Assembly: GCA_041910015.1 (NCBI GenBank)
Contig: JAYRRR010000114.1
Span: 4,882-68,881 of the forward strand
From: RPQJ01 sp041910015
GTDB lineage: Bacteria; Pseudomonadota; Gammaproteobacteria; Steroidobacterales; Steroidobacteraceae
Length of the DNA: 64,000 bases
Reading direction: 5' to 3'
This document shows, piece after piece, positions 44,172-52,815 of the stretch (the stretch's first letter is position 1; each line of letters opens with the position of its first letter). A program made the position numbers and the translations under genes. The notes beneath the pieces were generated by a model that saw only the letters and a list, made by a program, of their open reading frames with translations, made no database searches and was not told the DNA's origin.

Positions 44172-44678
44172 TCACTCGACGGTGACCGCGGCGTTCTCGA
44201 CCAGCACGGGGTACTGGTAGCCCATTCCGAAGTCCTTGTTGAGCGTCACGGTACCGGTTACCAGCACGGTGTCGCCGATCTTCGGCGCCGGCGTCGTCGT
44301 GGTGGTCACGGTCAGGTCGTTCGTGCCTTCCGCGCCCGAGCCGTCGCGCACGTGCAGCCAGTCCATGTTCATGACGCCGGCGTTGACCTTGACGACTTTG
44401 CCGCGCACGACGACCTTCTGGTTCTGCAGCGCGTCCTTCTCTGCGTACACTTCGGCCACCGTCCTGCCGCCCTCGGCCCTGGCGATGCCGGCCAGGTCGA
44501 TCTCCGCACCGGGGCGGGCCATTGGATGGTTTTCGGGGACGGTGGCGGGTGCAGCGGCGGTGGGGGCCGGAGCGGTCGCGACGGAGGCGGCGGTATCCTG
44601 CGGCTTCTTGCTGTCGCAGCCAGACAGGGACACGGCGGCGCCCAGCGCGAGCACGGTGGCAATGGTTGCCTTCGACAC
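44172..44678 (-). CDS. OB-fold-like lipoprotein
   Basis: 168 residues from a GTG with GGAG 9 bases upstream; the longer open frame lacks a signal sequence. Lipobox VSLSGC, then an Ala/Pro/Thr-rich tether and a C-terminal OB-fold-like part (VVVRGKVVKVNAGVMNMDWLHVRDGSG...IGDTVLVTGTVTLNKDFGMGYQYPVLVENAAV). Small periplasmic OB-fold proteins occur with multihaem cytochrome loci, but a defined function is not known to me. It sits on the opposite strand, between decahaem genes 1 and 2. Confidence 0.7.
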   Translation of the reverse strand: MSKATIATVLALGAAVSLSGCDSKKPQDTAASVATAPAPTAAAPATVPENHPMARPGAEIDLAGIARAEGGRTVAEVYAEKDALQNQKVVVRGKVVKVNAGVMNMDWLHVRDGSGAEGTNDLTVTTTTTPAPKIGDTVLVTGTVTLNKDFGMGYQYPVLVENAAVTVE

Positions 44679-44932
44679 GGGGGAATCTCCAATGCAGATG
44701 GGTAGGGAATGCCCGGGACGCGGCAGTCTAAAGGACGCGCCTGCTCTTGCTAATAGCCGTCCGTTGCCGTCGCACCGCACGAGTCCGCGATGACGGAGCA
44801 ACGCGCATAGGGGGATATACGAGTACGAGCCCCATGGACCGGCACCTACTATCGCTGCGAAAAACCCGGTCCACCCAGGCCGGTCCGGACAGCCGACCGT
44901 TACGATGCATCACGAACCAGTCAGGAAACCGT

Positions 44933-47242
44933 ATGAAACGTTCTAGCGCGCGGGGTCTGCGGCCACGGACGCGCCGGCCCCTGTTTGCGGTGCTGGCGCT
45001 GGCCGCTGCCCTCGGGATGGCGGGTTGCGAGAACGACGGTGGTGCCGCGGGGCCGGACGGGCCCTCGGGCGGCGGCGACCCGGGCCAGACCGGGCCGACG
45101 GGTCCGACCGGACCGGCCGACGTCCCCATCCTGGAGGGTGGCGACGTCACGGGCGTCGGCAACGGCTCGGCGCTGACGGCCCAGCAGATCGCCGACATCG
45201 GCACGCTGGTTGCGACCCTCGACAGCGCCACGGTCAGTGGCAACAGGCCGGTCATCGAACTCACTGTCACGACCGACAAGGGCGGCAAGGTGCTCGGTCT
45301 CGCGGCGACCGCGTTGCGGCTGGGCGTCGCAAAACTGGTGCCCGCGACGGGCGGCATGCCCTCACGCTGGCAGAGCTACATCAACCGCAGCGCGGCCCCG
45401 AGCGTGGCCACGCCGACGCTGCCGAGCGCGATCCAGGCGACCACGGAGAGCGGCGTTGCCGCCGGCTGGACCGAACTCGGCGCGGGCCGCTACCGCTATG
45501 CTGCCACGACGGATCTCGCGGCCGTCACGACGCCGATCGCCGTGACCTACGAGCCAACCCTCACGCACCGCATCAGCATCGCACTCGAGCTTGCGGGCAA
45601 TGCACGCGCGCTCGCGCCCGACAATCCGTTCCTCGACTTCGTGCCGGCCGGCGGGACGCCCGCGAGCAAGCTGATCGCGGCGACCGACAAGTGTCAGGCC
45701 TGTCACGTGCGGTTCGCCGAACACGGCGGCCCGCGTCGCGACGTCGAATACTGCGTCGTCTGCCACAATCCGGCCACGATCGATCCCGACGCCGGCGAGT
45801 CGGTGGACCTCGGCTACATGGCGCATTCGATTCACCGTGGCGAAGCGCGCTCGAACGCGTACGTCGTCTACGGCTTCGGCGGCACGCAGTTCGACTTCCA
45901 CGACGTGACCTATCCGCAACCCGCGAGCTTCTGCGAAACCTGCCACGAGCAGTCGACCGCGGCCCCGCAGGGCGACGACTGGATGTCCAATGCGACGGCA
46001 GCGGCCTGCGGCGGATGCCACGACGCGGGGCTCGCGAAGACGGGCCCCAGCCCGACGACGGGGCAGTACACGTATACGTACACTCACTCCGAGGCCGTCA
46101 TGCTGCCGCCCAGCTATGTCGCGGCCGACGGCACCTGCACGGGTTGCCATGGCCCGGCCCGCACTGCGGGCGACAATCTGGTCGTGCACCAGCGCGACGT
46201 GGACCGCCAGCGCATCGAGCAGGGCGGGCTGTTCACGTACGAGATCCTCTCCATCGCGGACGCGGCCGTCGGCAAGGCACCGAAGGTGACGTTCCGCCTG
46301 CTCGACGCCGACGGTGCACCGCTCGACGTCAAGGCCCTGACCGCCGCGAACGGCAGCCTGCGCCTCGACTTCGCGTGGTCGACGCCGGACGTGCACAACG
46401 TCGCGGACGTCGCGGGCAATGCCTACCAGACCAGCCGTGGCCAGGCGCTCGTCGTCGACCTGATCGCGAACACGGCGAGCGTCGTCGCGAACGGTGATGG
46501 TACGTTCAGCTACACGCTGTCGCAGCCGCTGCCCGCGAGCTTCGCGGACGCGACGCTCGGCACCGGCCTGATGGTCGTGCTCGAGGGGCGCCGGCTGATG
46601 CCGGACGGTTCGCGCGCCTATCCCGAGAGCGCGGTCGCCTACAGCGGCACGCCGCGCGAGACGCTCGTGGACCAGGCGAGGTGCGAAAGCTGTCACTTCC
46701 GCCTGGCGGCGCACGGTGGCAATCGCGTGGGCAGCCCGCAGGTCTGCCTCGTGTGCCACAACTCGAGCGTGGGTGGGCAGTGGGTCGTCGGTGGCGTGAC
46801 CGAGGATTTCGGCTCGGTGGCGCTCGGGCCGATGCTGCACAGCCTGCATTCGAGCAACCTCGCACCCTTCGGTCCGGTCACGTATCCGCAGGAGCTCGCG
46901 CGTTGCGAGGGCTGCCACGTGCCGGGCAGGTACGGGACCGCCCGCGCGTCGGCGCTGCCGCTCACGGTGGACGCCGGCACTTCGGCGACGGCGGACGCGG
47001 CCGCGCTCGCGTGGCAGGACGATCTCGCGGATTCCGCCACGGCAGGCACCTGCAAGGGCTGTCATACGACGGCGGAGGCGCAGTCGCACATGCTGTCCCA
47101 GGGCGGTGCCTTCGCGGTGCCGAAGACCCTCATGCCGTCGGCGGCCGTCGAGGGTTGCGCAACCTGCCACGGCGCGGGGCGCACCTTCGACACGGCGGTG
47201 CTCCACTGCAGCACGCTGCCTTTCGGACAGTGCACGCAGTGA
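44933..47242 (+). CDS. Decahaem OmcA/MtrC-family surface lipoprotein 2
   Basis: 769 residues from the ATG of MKRSSARGLR (AGGAAA upstream). Lipobox LGMAGC, short collagen-like Gly-Pro tether (GAAGPDGPSGGGDPGQTGPTGPTGPAD), a beta-rich domain (about 70-230), then haems in two clusters of five: CQACH, CVVCH, CETCH, CGGCH, CTGCH and CESCH, CLVCH, CEGCH, CKGCH, CATCH. Each half opens with a matching element (DKCQACHVRFAEHGG; ARCESCHFRLAAHGG), a clear internal duplication typical of OmcA/MtrC proteins. It is the first gene of the run decahaem 2-decahaem 3-mtrA-mtrB. Confidence 0.92.
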   Translation: MKRSSARGLRPRTRRPLFAVLALAAALGMAGCENDGGAAGPDGPSGGGDPGQTGPTGPTGPADVPILEGGDVTGVGNGSALTAQQIADIGTLVATLDSATVSGNRPVIELTVTTDKGGKVLGLAATALRLGVAKLVPATGGMPSRWQSYINRSAAPSVATPTLPSAIQATTESGVAAGWTELGAGRYRYAATTDLAAVTTPIAVTYEPTLTHRISIALELAGNARALAPDNPFLDFVPAGGTPASKLIAATDKCQACHVRFAEHGGPRRDVEYCVVCHNPATIDPDAGESVDLGYMAHSIHRGEARSNAYVVYGFGGTQFDFHDVTYPQPASFCETCHEQSTAAPQGDDWMSNATAAACGGCHDAGLAKTGPSPTTGQYTYTYTHSEAVMLPPSYVAADGTCTGCHGPARTAGDNLVVHQRDVDRQRIEQGGLFTYEILSIADAAVGKAPKVTFRLLDADGAPLDVKALTAANGSLRLDFAWSTPDVHNVADVAGNAYQTSRGQALVVDLIANTASVVANGDGTFSYTLSQPLPASFADATLGTGLMVVLEGRRLMPDGSRAYPESAVAYSGTPRETLVDQARCESCHFRLAAHGGNRVGSPQVCLVCHNSSVGGQWVVGGVTEDFGSVALGPMLHSLHSSNLAPFGPVTYPQELARCEGCHVPGRYGTARASALPLTVDAGTSATADAAALAWQDDLADSATAGTCKGCHTTAEAQSHMLSQGGAFAVPKTLMPSAAVEGCATCHGAGRTFDTAVLHCSTLPFGQCTQ

Positions 47243-47327
47243 AGACGTCGAACCTTCACCCAGACGCGCGTCGCGGGAGCGGCGCGCGTGGAATGCCAGG
47301 CGCCAGCCTGCAGGCCGGAGTCGCACG

Positions 47328-49619
47328 ATGACAACGAAGCGTAAGTTCGGAAGGGCGCTCGCGCAGGCGTGCCTGTTCGCCAGCCTCGGCGCGGTGGTCG
47401 CGGGCCTCGGCGGTTGCAGCGGCGACGATGTGGACGCGCAGAGGCCCGAGCAGCCCGGCGGGGAGTTCCCGCCGCAGCCAGGTACGGGCGCGCCGATTCC
47501 CGTGACGTCCGCGACGACGATCGTCGCCTCGATCCAGCGCGTCACCGTGCCGGACGACGGCAAGCCGGTCGTCGAGGTGTACCTCAAGGACGACCATGGC
47601 TACTCGCTCACGGGCCTGCCCGCGGCGAACATCCGCTTCGTGCTCGCGCGTCTCGAGCCGGCCGCGAACGGCAACTCGAGCACATGGCACGCGCTCACGC
47701 GCCGCGTCGACCCGTTTCCGGGCACGCCCGCACCCGTGCCGGCGGAGGCCGTGACGGGCACTGGCCCGGCCAGCCAGGCGACGACCGAGACGGCCACGTC
47801 CGGCGTCTGGACCGAGAGGGGCAGCGGTGTCTACACGTACCAGTTCCTGCAGGGCCTCAAGGCCGACCCCGCGGTGCCGTTCGACGGCACGATGCCGCAT
47901 CGCGTCGGCCTCGAGATCCGGCTGCGCAGCCCCGTGGTCCCGGCCAACAATCCGACGTTCACCTTCAACCCGGTCACGAACCTGCCGATCGAGTCGGGCC
48001 GCGAGATCGTCGACAACGACACCTGCAACGCGTGCCACGACAACCTCGTGTTCCACGGTGGCGCACGCTTCGACCTGCAATACTGCGTGATGTGTCATGA
48101 GGCCTATTCGAGCGACGCGCAGACGGGCAACACCATCGACCTGAAGGTGATGATCCACAAGATCCACTCGGGCGAGGCGCTGCCGAGCGTCGCGGCGGGG
48201 CGTCCCTACGGCTTTTTCGGCAACCGCAATGCGTGGAGCGACTTCAGCCACGTCATCTATCCGCAGGACCGGCGCAACTGCACGACCTGCCACGAGGAGA
48301 GCGACGAGGACACGCCGCAGGCGAGCAACTGGCGCGTCACGGTCAACACCGCGACCTGTACGTCGTGCCATGACGACGTCGACTTCGCCACCGGCGCCAA
48401 TCACGGCGGCGTTGCCGCGACCGACGACACCTGCACGTCCTGTCACGGCCCGTCGTCGGGCGTGGCGAGCGTGCAGCAGGCGCACGTCATTGCCGAGCAG
48501 GCCGCGGCCGCGAAGTTCGCCTACGAAGTGCTGAACGTCACGAACACGGCGCCCGGCCAGCGGCCGACGGTCACGATCCGCGTGGTCGATCCGACCAACG
48601 GCAATGCGCCGTACGACATCAGGGCCGCGGGCGGCCCGTTCCAGAACTCCTCGGCCTCGCTGGCGGTCGACATCGCGTTCTCGACGCGGCCCGATTTCAC
48701 CAACACAGGCAGTGGCTCGGCACCCACGCCTACGTCGGGAACACCCGCACAGCCCATCCGCATCGACTTCAAGGCGAGCGGCGTCGCCGACCCGACGTAC
48801 CCCGGCGGTTTCACCGCCACGGCCACGCTGCCGATTCCGGCGACGGCCACGGGCTCGGGTGAAGCCCTGATCGAGGGGCGCCCCGCCGTCGACGCGAATG
48901 GCGACGGCACGCTGGACCGGCTCGCCGTCACGTCGGTCGGCAAGGCCTTCGCGATCACGGACCCTGCCGCGTCGGCCTATCGCCAGGTCGTGGACATCGA
49001 GAAGTGCAACGACTGCCACGAGCAGCTCACGTTGCATGGCAACAGCCGGACGGGCAACGCCGAGCTGTGCGCGGCGTGCCACAACCCGAACGCCACGGAC
49101 ATCAACCGGCGCGTGGCGGGCTCGCAGTGCGAGAGCGTCACGGGCACGCTCGACGACCAGACCATCGACCTGAAGTACATGGTCCACGCGATCCACGCCG
49201 GAGCGCAGCTCGGCGTGAGCTACAAGGTCTGCGGCTACAACAACACCGGCTACGATTTCGGCCACGTCGCGTACCCGGGCAAGGTCAATAACTGCGAAGG
49301 CTGCCACCTGGCCGGCACGTATTACCCGCCGAATTCCGCGACGGCGGTTGCCACGACGATCGACGCGGGTCCGGACCGTTCGACGCCCGCAGACGACGTC
49401 GCGATCACCGCCGGCGCCGCGGCCTGCTCGGCCTGCCACGCCGATGCGACGGCGCGGCAGCACATGCAGTTGAACGGCGCGTCGTTCGACGCGGTGAAGG
49501 CCGCCGACAGCACGACGCCGGCGGCGCCGGTCGAGACCTGTGGCAACTGCCACGGCGCGGGTCAGCCGGCGGACGTCGCGACCGCGCACGGTGTCGGCGA
49601 ATTCCAGTACAACGAGTGA
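47328..49619 (+). CDS. Decahaem OmcA/MtrC-family surface lipoprotein 3
   Basis: 763 residues, with GGAG seven bases before the ATG of MTTKRKFGRAL. Lipobox VAGLGGC, a Gln/Pro-rich linker without collagen triplets, a beta domain, then two pentahaem groups: CNACH, CVMCH, CTTCH, CTSCH, CTSCH and CNDCH, CAACH, CEGCH, CSACH, CGNCH. Internal duplication is again visible (NDTCNACHDNLVFHGG; IEKCNDCHEQLTLHGN). It is 85 bases after decahaem 2 and 26 bases before the mtrA-like gene, so it is the candidate partner of the MtrAB conduit (the MtrC position). Confidence 0.92.
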   Translation: MTTKRKFGRALAQACLFASLGAVVAGLGGCSGDDVDAQRPEQPGGEFPPQPGTGAPIPVTSATTIVASIQRVTVPDDGKPVVEVYLKDDHGYSLTGLPAANIRFVLARLEPAANGNSSTWHALTRRVDPFPGTPAPVPAEAVTGTGPASQATTETATSGVWTERGSGVYTYQFLQGLKADPAVPFDGTMPHRVGLEIRLRSPVVPANNPTFTFNPVTNLPIESGREIVDNDTCNACHDNLVFHGGARFDLQYCVMCHEAYSSDAQTGNTIDLKVMIHKIHSGEALPSVAAGRPYGFFGNRNAWSDFSHVIYPQDRRNCTTCHEESDEDTPQASNWRVTVNTATCTSCHDDVDFATGANHGGVAATDDTCTSCHGPSSGVASVQQAHVIAEQAAAAKFAYEVLNVTNTAPGQRPTVTIRVVDPTNGNAPYDIRAAGGPFQNSSASLAVDIAFSTRPDFTNTGSGSAPTPTSGTPAQPIRIDFKASGVADPTYPGGFTATATLPIPATATGSGEALIEGRPAVDANGDGTLDRLAVTSVGKAFAITDPAASAYRQVVDIEKCNDCHEQLTLHGNSRTGNAELCAACHNPNATDINRRVAGSQCESVTGTLDDQTIDLKYMVHAIHAGAQLGVSYKVCGYNNTGYDFGHVAYPGKVNNCEGCHLAGTYYPPNSATAVATTIDAGPDRSTPADDVAITAGAAACSACHADATARQHMQLNGASFDAVKAADSTTPAAPVETCGNCHGAGQPADVATAHGVGEFQYNE

Positions 49620-49645
49620 CGCGCAATCAGAGACGGACGCAAAAA

Positions 49646-50599
49646 ATGAAGTCATCGCAAGCGTTCAAGCGCGGCGCCCTGGCGCTGGCGCTGCTCCTCG
49701 GGCCGGTGCTCTGTTTCGCCGCCGTACCGGCCGGCGCGCCGAATGCGGCTGCGCCTTACAGCGCGAAGGGCGCGGACACGTGCCTGAGCTGTCACGAGGG
49801 GCCCGAGGTCAACGGCGTGTTCCACGGCGCGCATGCGGCCCAGGGCGACGTGCGTGCGCCGTTCGGCAAGGGGCAGTTGCAGTGCGAGGCCTGTCACGGC
49901 CCCGGCGGCAATCACGCGAAGCGCGTCAAGAAGGGCGACAGGCGTCCGCCGATGATCCGGTTCGGCCGCAAGGTCGAGACGCCGGTCGCGGTGCAGAACG
50001 CGATGTGCCTCGGCTGCCACGAGAAGTCGCAGCCGTCGGGCTGGCACGTGGGCCCGCACGATGCGAACCAGGTCTCGTGCGCGGCCTGCCACGACAGTCA
50101 CGCGGCGAAGGACGCCGTGCTCGCGCGCAGCACGCAGCCCGAAGTGTGCTACGGCTGCCACGTGGCCGAGCGCGGGCAGTTCCAGCGTCCGTATGCGCAT
50201 CCGGTGCGTCAGGGCAAGATCGGCTGCAGCGACTGCCACGATCCCCACGGAACCACGGCCGACAAGCAGCTCGTCCGCTCGACCGTCAACGACACCTGCT
50301 ACGAGTGCCACGCCGAAAAGCGCGGCCCGCTGCTGTGGGAGCACGAGCCGGTCAGCGAGGACTGCTCGAGCTGCCACAGCCCGCACGGTTCGAGCAACCG
50401 CGGCATGGTCAAGCTGCGCGGCCCGCTGCTCTGCCAGTCCTGTCATTCGCAGCAGGGTCATCCGGGCGTCGCGTACGGCCCGCAGTCGCTGCCGGGAGGC
50501 AGCTCGCCGGCCATCGCCGTGCCGCTCGGCAATTGCACGAACTGCCACACCCAGGTCCACGGCTCGAACCACCCCTCGGGCTGGTCGCTGACACGGTGA
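49646..50599 (+). CDS. mtrA: Decahaem periplasmic cytochrome, MtrA/DmsE family
   Basis: 317 residues from the ATG of MKSSQAFKRG; signal peptide ends near AVPAGA. Ten CXXCH motifs (CLSCH, CEACH, CLGCH, CAACH, CYGCH, CSDCH, CYECH, CSSCH, CQSCH, CTNCH) at the even spacing of MtrA/DmsE/PioA, size matching MtrA (about 330). In Shewanella MtrA sits inside the MtrB barrel and wires the periplasm to the outer surface. The gene overlaps a possible GTG start of mtrB and precedes its ATG by five bases. Confidence 0.93.
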   Translation: MKSSQAFKRGALALALLLGPVLCFAAVPAGAPNAAAPYSAKGADTCLSCHEGPEVNGVFHGAHAAQGDVRAPFGKGQLQCEACHGPGGNHAKRVKKGDRRPPMIRFGRKVETPVAVQNAMCLGCHEKSQPSGWHVGPHDANQVSCAACHDSHAAKDAVLARSTQPEVCYGCHVAERGQFQRPYAHPVRQGKIGCSDCHDPHGTTADKQLVRSTVNDTCYECHAEKRGPLLWEHEPVSEDCSSCHSPHGSSNRGMVKLRGPLLCQSCHSQQGHPGVAYGPQSLPGGSSPAIAVPLGNCTNCHTQVHGSNHPSGWSLTR

Positions 50600-50604
50600 C
50601 TGTC

Positions 50605-52815
50605 ATGGAACAACGCAGAAGCCAGATCCTCTCGCTCGCCGTCGTCACGGCGCTCGTCGCCGCCTCCGGCGCGGTGGCCGCGCTGGAAGCGGGTCCGCCA
50701 CCGGCGGCCACGGCGACGCCATCCGCCACGGCTGCACCGGCCGAAACGCCCGCGCCGGACACGTCGAACTGGGCTTGCAAGAAGTGCCCGTTCCCGAAGG
50801 GCTATGCGGCCACGGCCGACATCGGCGGCGGCTACCTCGACGACGCCAGCGCCAGATTTGGCGACTACACCGGCCTCGACGAGGACGGCGGCTACGTCGT
50901 CGCCGATGCCGAAGGCGGGGTCAGGCTCGATTCCGGCTACGGCCTCGATTACGCGCTGCAGGACCTCGGGCTCGAGTCCCGCTCCGCTGCCATCGAGGGC
51001 GGCAAGCAGGGCGCCTACGAGTTCGGCCTGTCGTACGACCGCGTGCCGCACACGATCGCCGACACCGGCGAGAGTATCTACCGCGGCGTCGGCAGCGCCG
51101 ACCTGACGCTGCCCGCGGGCTGGGTGCCAGCCGGCTCGACCTCCGGCATGACGGCGCTCGACGCCAGCCTGCGCCCCGTCGACGTGGGCTACGACCGCGA
51201 CCGCTACGGGCTCTTCGGCCGCTTCTTCCTCGGCGACGCATGGTCGTTCGGGCTCGACTACCGTCGCGACGAGCGCAGCGGCATCCGCAACAAGTACGCG
51301 TCGTTCGGCAGCGTCGCGGTCGAGTCGCTGCGCCCGCTCGACGACGCGACGGACCGGCTGAACGCCACCGTGCGTTACCAGGGCGCGCGCTGGTTCGCGC
51401 AGCTCGGCTACTACGGCTCGATCTACGACACGAAGACCGCGGTCTACCGGTTCGGCAATCCGTTCACGCCGTTCGTCGCCGGTGGCGACATCGGGCAGGC
51501 CGCGCTCGAGCCGGACAACAGCTACAGCGAGCTGGCCGTGTCGATGGGCTGGTACGGCCTGCCCGGCCGCACGGCCATCACGCTGTCCGGCGCGATCGGG
51601 CAGGGCACCCAGGACACGGACTTCGCGCCGTACACGATCAATCCGACACTCGGCGTCGACGCGCTGCCGTTTGCGAATCTCGACGGCGACGTGAGCGTCA
51701 CGCGCGCCGACGTCGCGATCAGCTCGCGTCCGCTCGACCGGCTGCGCCTGCGCGGCGCGCTGGCCTACGACGAGCGCGACAACGACAGCCGCCAGGGCGA
51801 ATTCACCTCGATCGTCCACACCGACCTGTTCCCGCTGACCGACGTGCACGTGAACCCGCTCTACGGCTTCGAGCGCATGCGCGCCACCGGTACGGCCGAC
51901 TTCGACGTCTACGACGACCTGACCGTCGGCGTCGGCGGCGAATGGCGCAAGGTCGATCGCACCGGCACGACGCAGGAAGTGATGGGCGAGGAAGTGCTCG
52001 ACGGCTACGGCCGCGCGCAGTACCGCCCGAGCGGCTGGCTCGGGTTCGTCGTGCGCGGCGGCGTCGAGGAGCGCGAACCCGACTCGTACGACGAGGACGT
52101 GGCCACGACCCTGTACAACCAGAACCCGCTCATGCGCAAGTACCAGATGGCCTACCGCTATCGGGCGTACGGCGAGCTGCTCGCCGACGTCGCGGTCGGC
52201 TCGCTGCCGGTGACGCTCGGCCTGAGCGCGCACTACGGCGACGACAGCTACCTGCAGTCGACCATGGGCCTGGTGTCCGGCCTGGATCGCCGCTACGGCG
52301 TTGACGTCAACTGGACGGTCAACGAGAAGATCGCGGCGTATGCCTCGCTCACGCGCGAAAAGATCGACTCGAAGACCAGGAACAGCAGCACCTTCGGCTG
52401 GCCCGACTGGCGCGGCGACGTGCAGGACGACTACGAGACCTATGGCGCGGGCGCGACCGCACAGCTCACCGACAAGCTGCGCCTGAACCTCGACTACACC
52501 TACGGCGACGGCAAGCAGCACCAGACCATCACGGGAGTCGCGGCCGGTGCGTTCCCGTCCGTGTCGAGTCAGCTCAGCTCGTTCAAGGCCGACCTCACGT
52601 ACGGCGTGAACCGGCGCGCGGACGTCGTGCTGACGTGGTGGTACGAGTCGCTCGAGACCTCGGACTGGGCGTTCCAGCCGCAGCCGGCCGTGCTGCCCAC
52701 GCTGCTTGGCCTGGGCGTCGATCCCTACAACTACGACGTCAACTACGTGACGCTGTCGTTGCGCTACCGGTTCGGCGGCGCCGTGCCGCCGGCGGAAGAG
52801 GAGGCTAAGGAATAG
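50605..52815 (+). CDS. mtrB: Outer-membrane porin, MtrB/PioB family
   Basis: 736 residues from the ATG of MEQRRSQIL; a GTG three codons earlier overlaps the mtrA stop and is the alternative. Signal peptide ends near AVAA. An N-terminal CXXC (WACKKCPFP, Cys58/Cys61) is the MtrB hallmark. The remainder is a long series of alternating amphipathic strands (for example YGLFGRFFLGDAWSFGLDYRRDE, YETYGAGATAQLTDKLRLNLDYTYG) ending VTLSLRYRFGG, with a short acidic tail. It forms the barrel that holds MtrA. It overlaps the convergent menA-like gene by 11 bases. Confidence 0.93.
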   Translation: MEQRRSQILSLAVVTALVAASGAVAALEAGPPPAATATPSATAAPAETPAPDTSNWACKKCPFPKGYAATADIGGGYLDDASARFGDYTGLDEDGGYVVADAEGGVRLDSGYGLDYALQDLGLESRSAAIEGGKQGAYEFGLSYDRVPHTIADTGESIYRGVGSADLTLPAGWVPAGSTSGMTALDASLRPVDVGYDRDRYGLFGRFFLGDAWSFGLDYRRDERSGIRNKYASFGSVAVESLRPLDDATDRLNATVRYQGARWFAQLGYYGSIYDTKTAVYRFGNPFTPFVAGGDIGQAALEPDNSYSELAVSMGWYGLPGRTAITLSGAIGQGTQDTDFAPYTINPTLGVDALPFANLDGDVSVTRADVAISSRPLDRLRLRGALAYDERDNDSRQGEFTSIVHTDLFPLTDVHVNPLYGFERMRATGTADFDVYDDLTVGVGGEWRKVDRTGTTQEVMGEEVLDGYGRAQYRPSGWLGFVVRGGVEEREPDSYDEDVATTLYNQNPLMRKYQMAYRYRAYGELLADVAVGSLPVTLGLSAHYGDDSYLQSTMGLVSGLDRRYGVDVNWTVNEKIAAYASLTREKIDSKTRNSSTFGWPDWRGDVQDDYETYGAGATAQLTDKLRLNLDYTYGDGKQHQTITGVAAGAFPSVSSQLSSFKADLTYGVNRRADVVLTWWYESLETSDWAFQPQPAVLPTLLGLGVDPYNYDVNYVTLSLRYRFGGAVPPAEEEAKE

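Noticed and set aside
45362..49655. Two very long minus-strand frames opposite decahaem genes 2 and 3
   Set aside because: Arg/Val/Ala-rich shadows with no domain, opposite clear haem proteins.
50605..52815. MtrB-like protein as PioB/MtoB of an Fe(II)-oxidising system
   Set aside because: Not excluded by MtrB alone, but three OmcA/MtrC lipoproteins in the cluster favour the reductive type; kept as a testable alternative.
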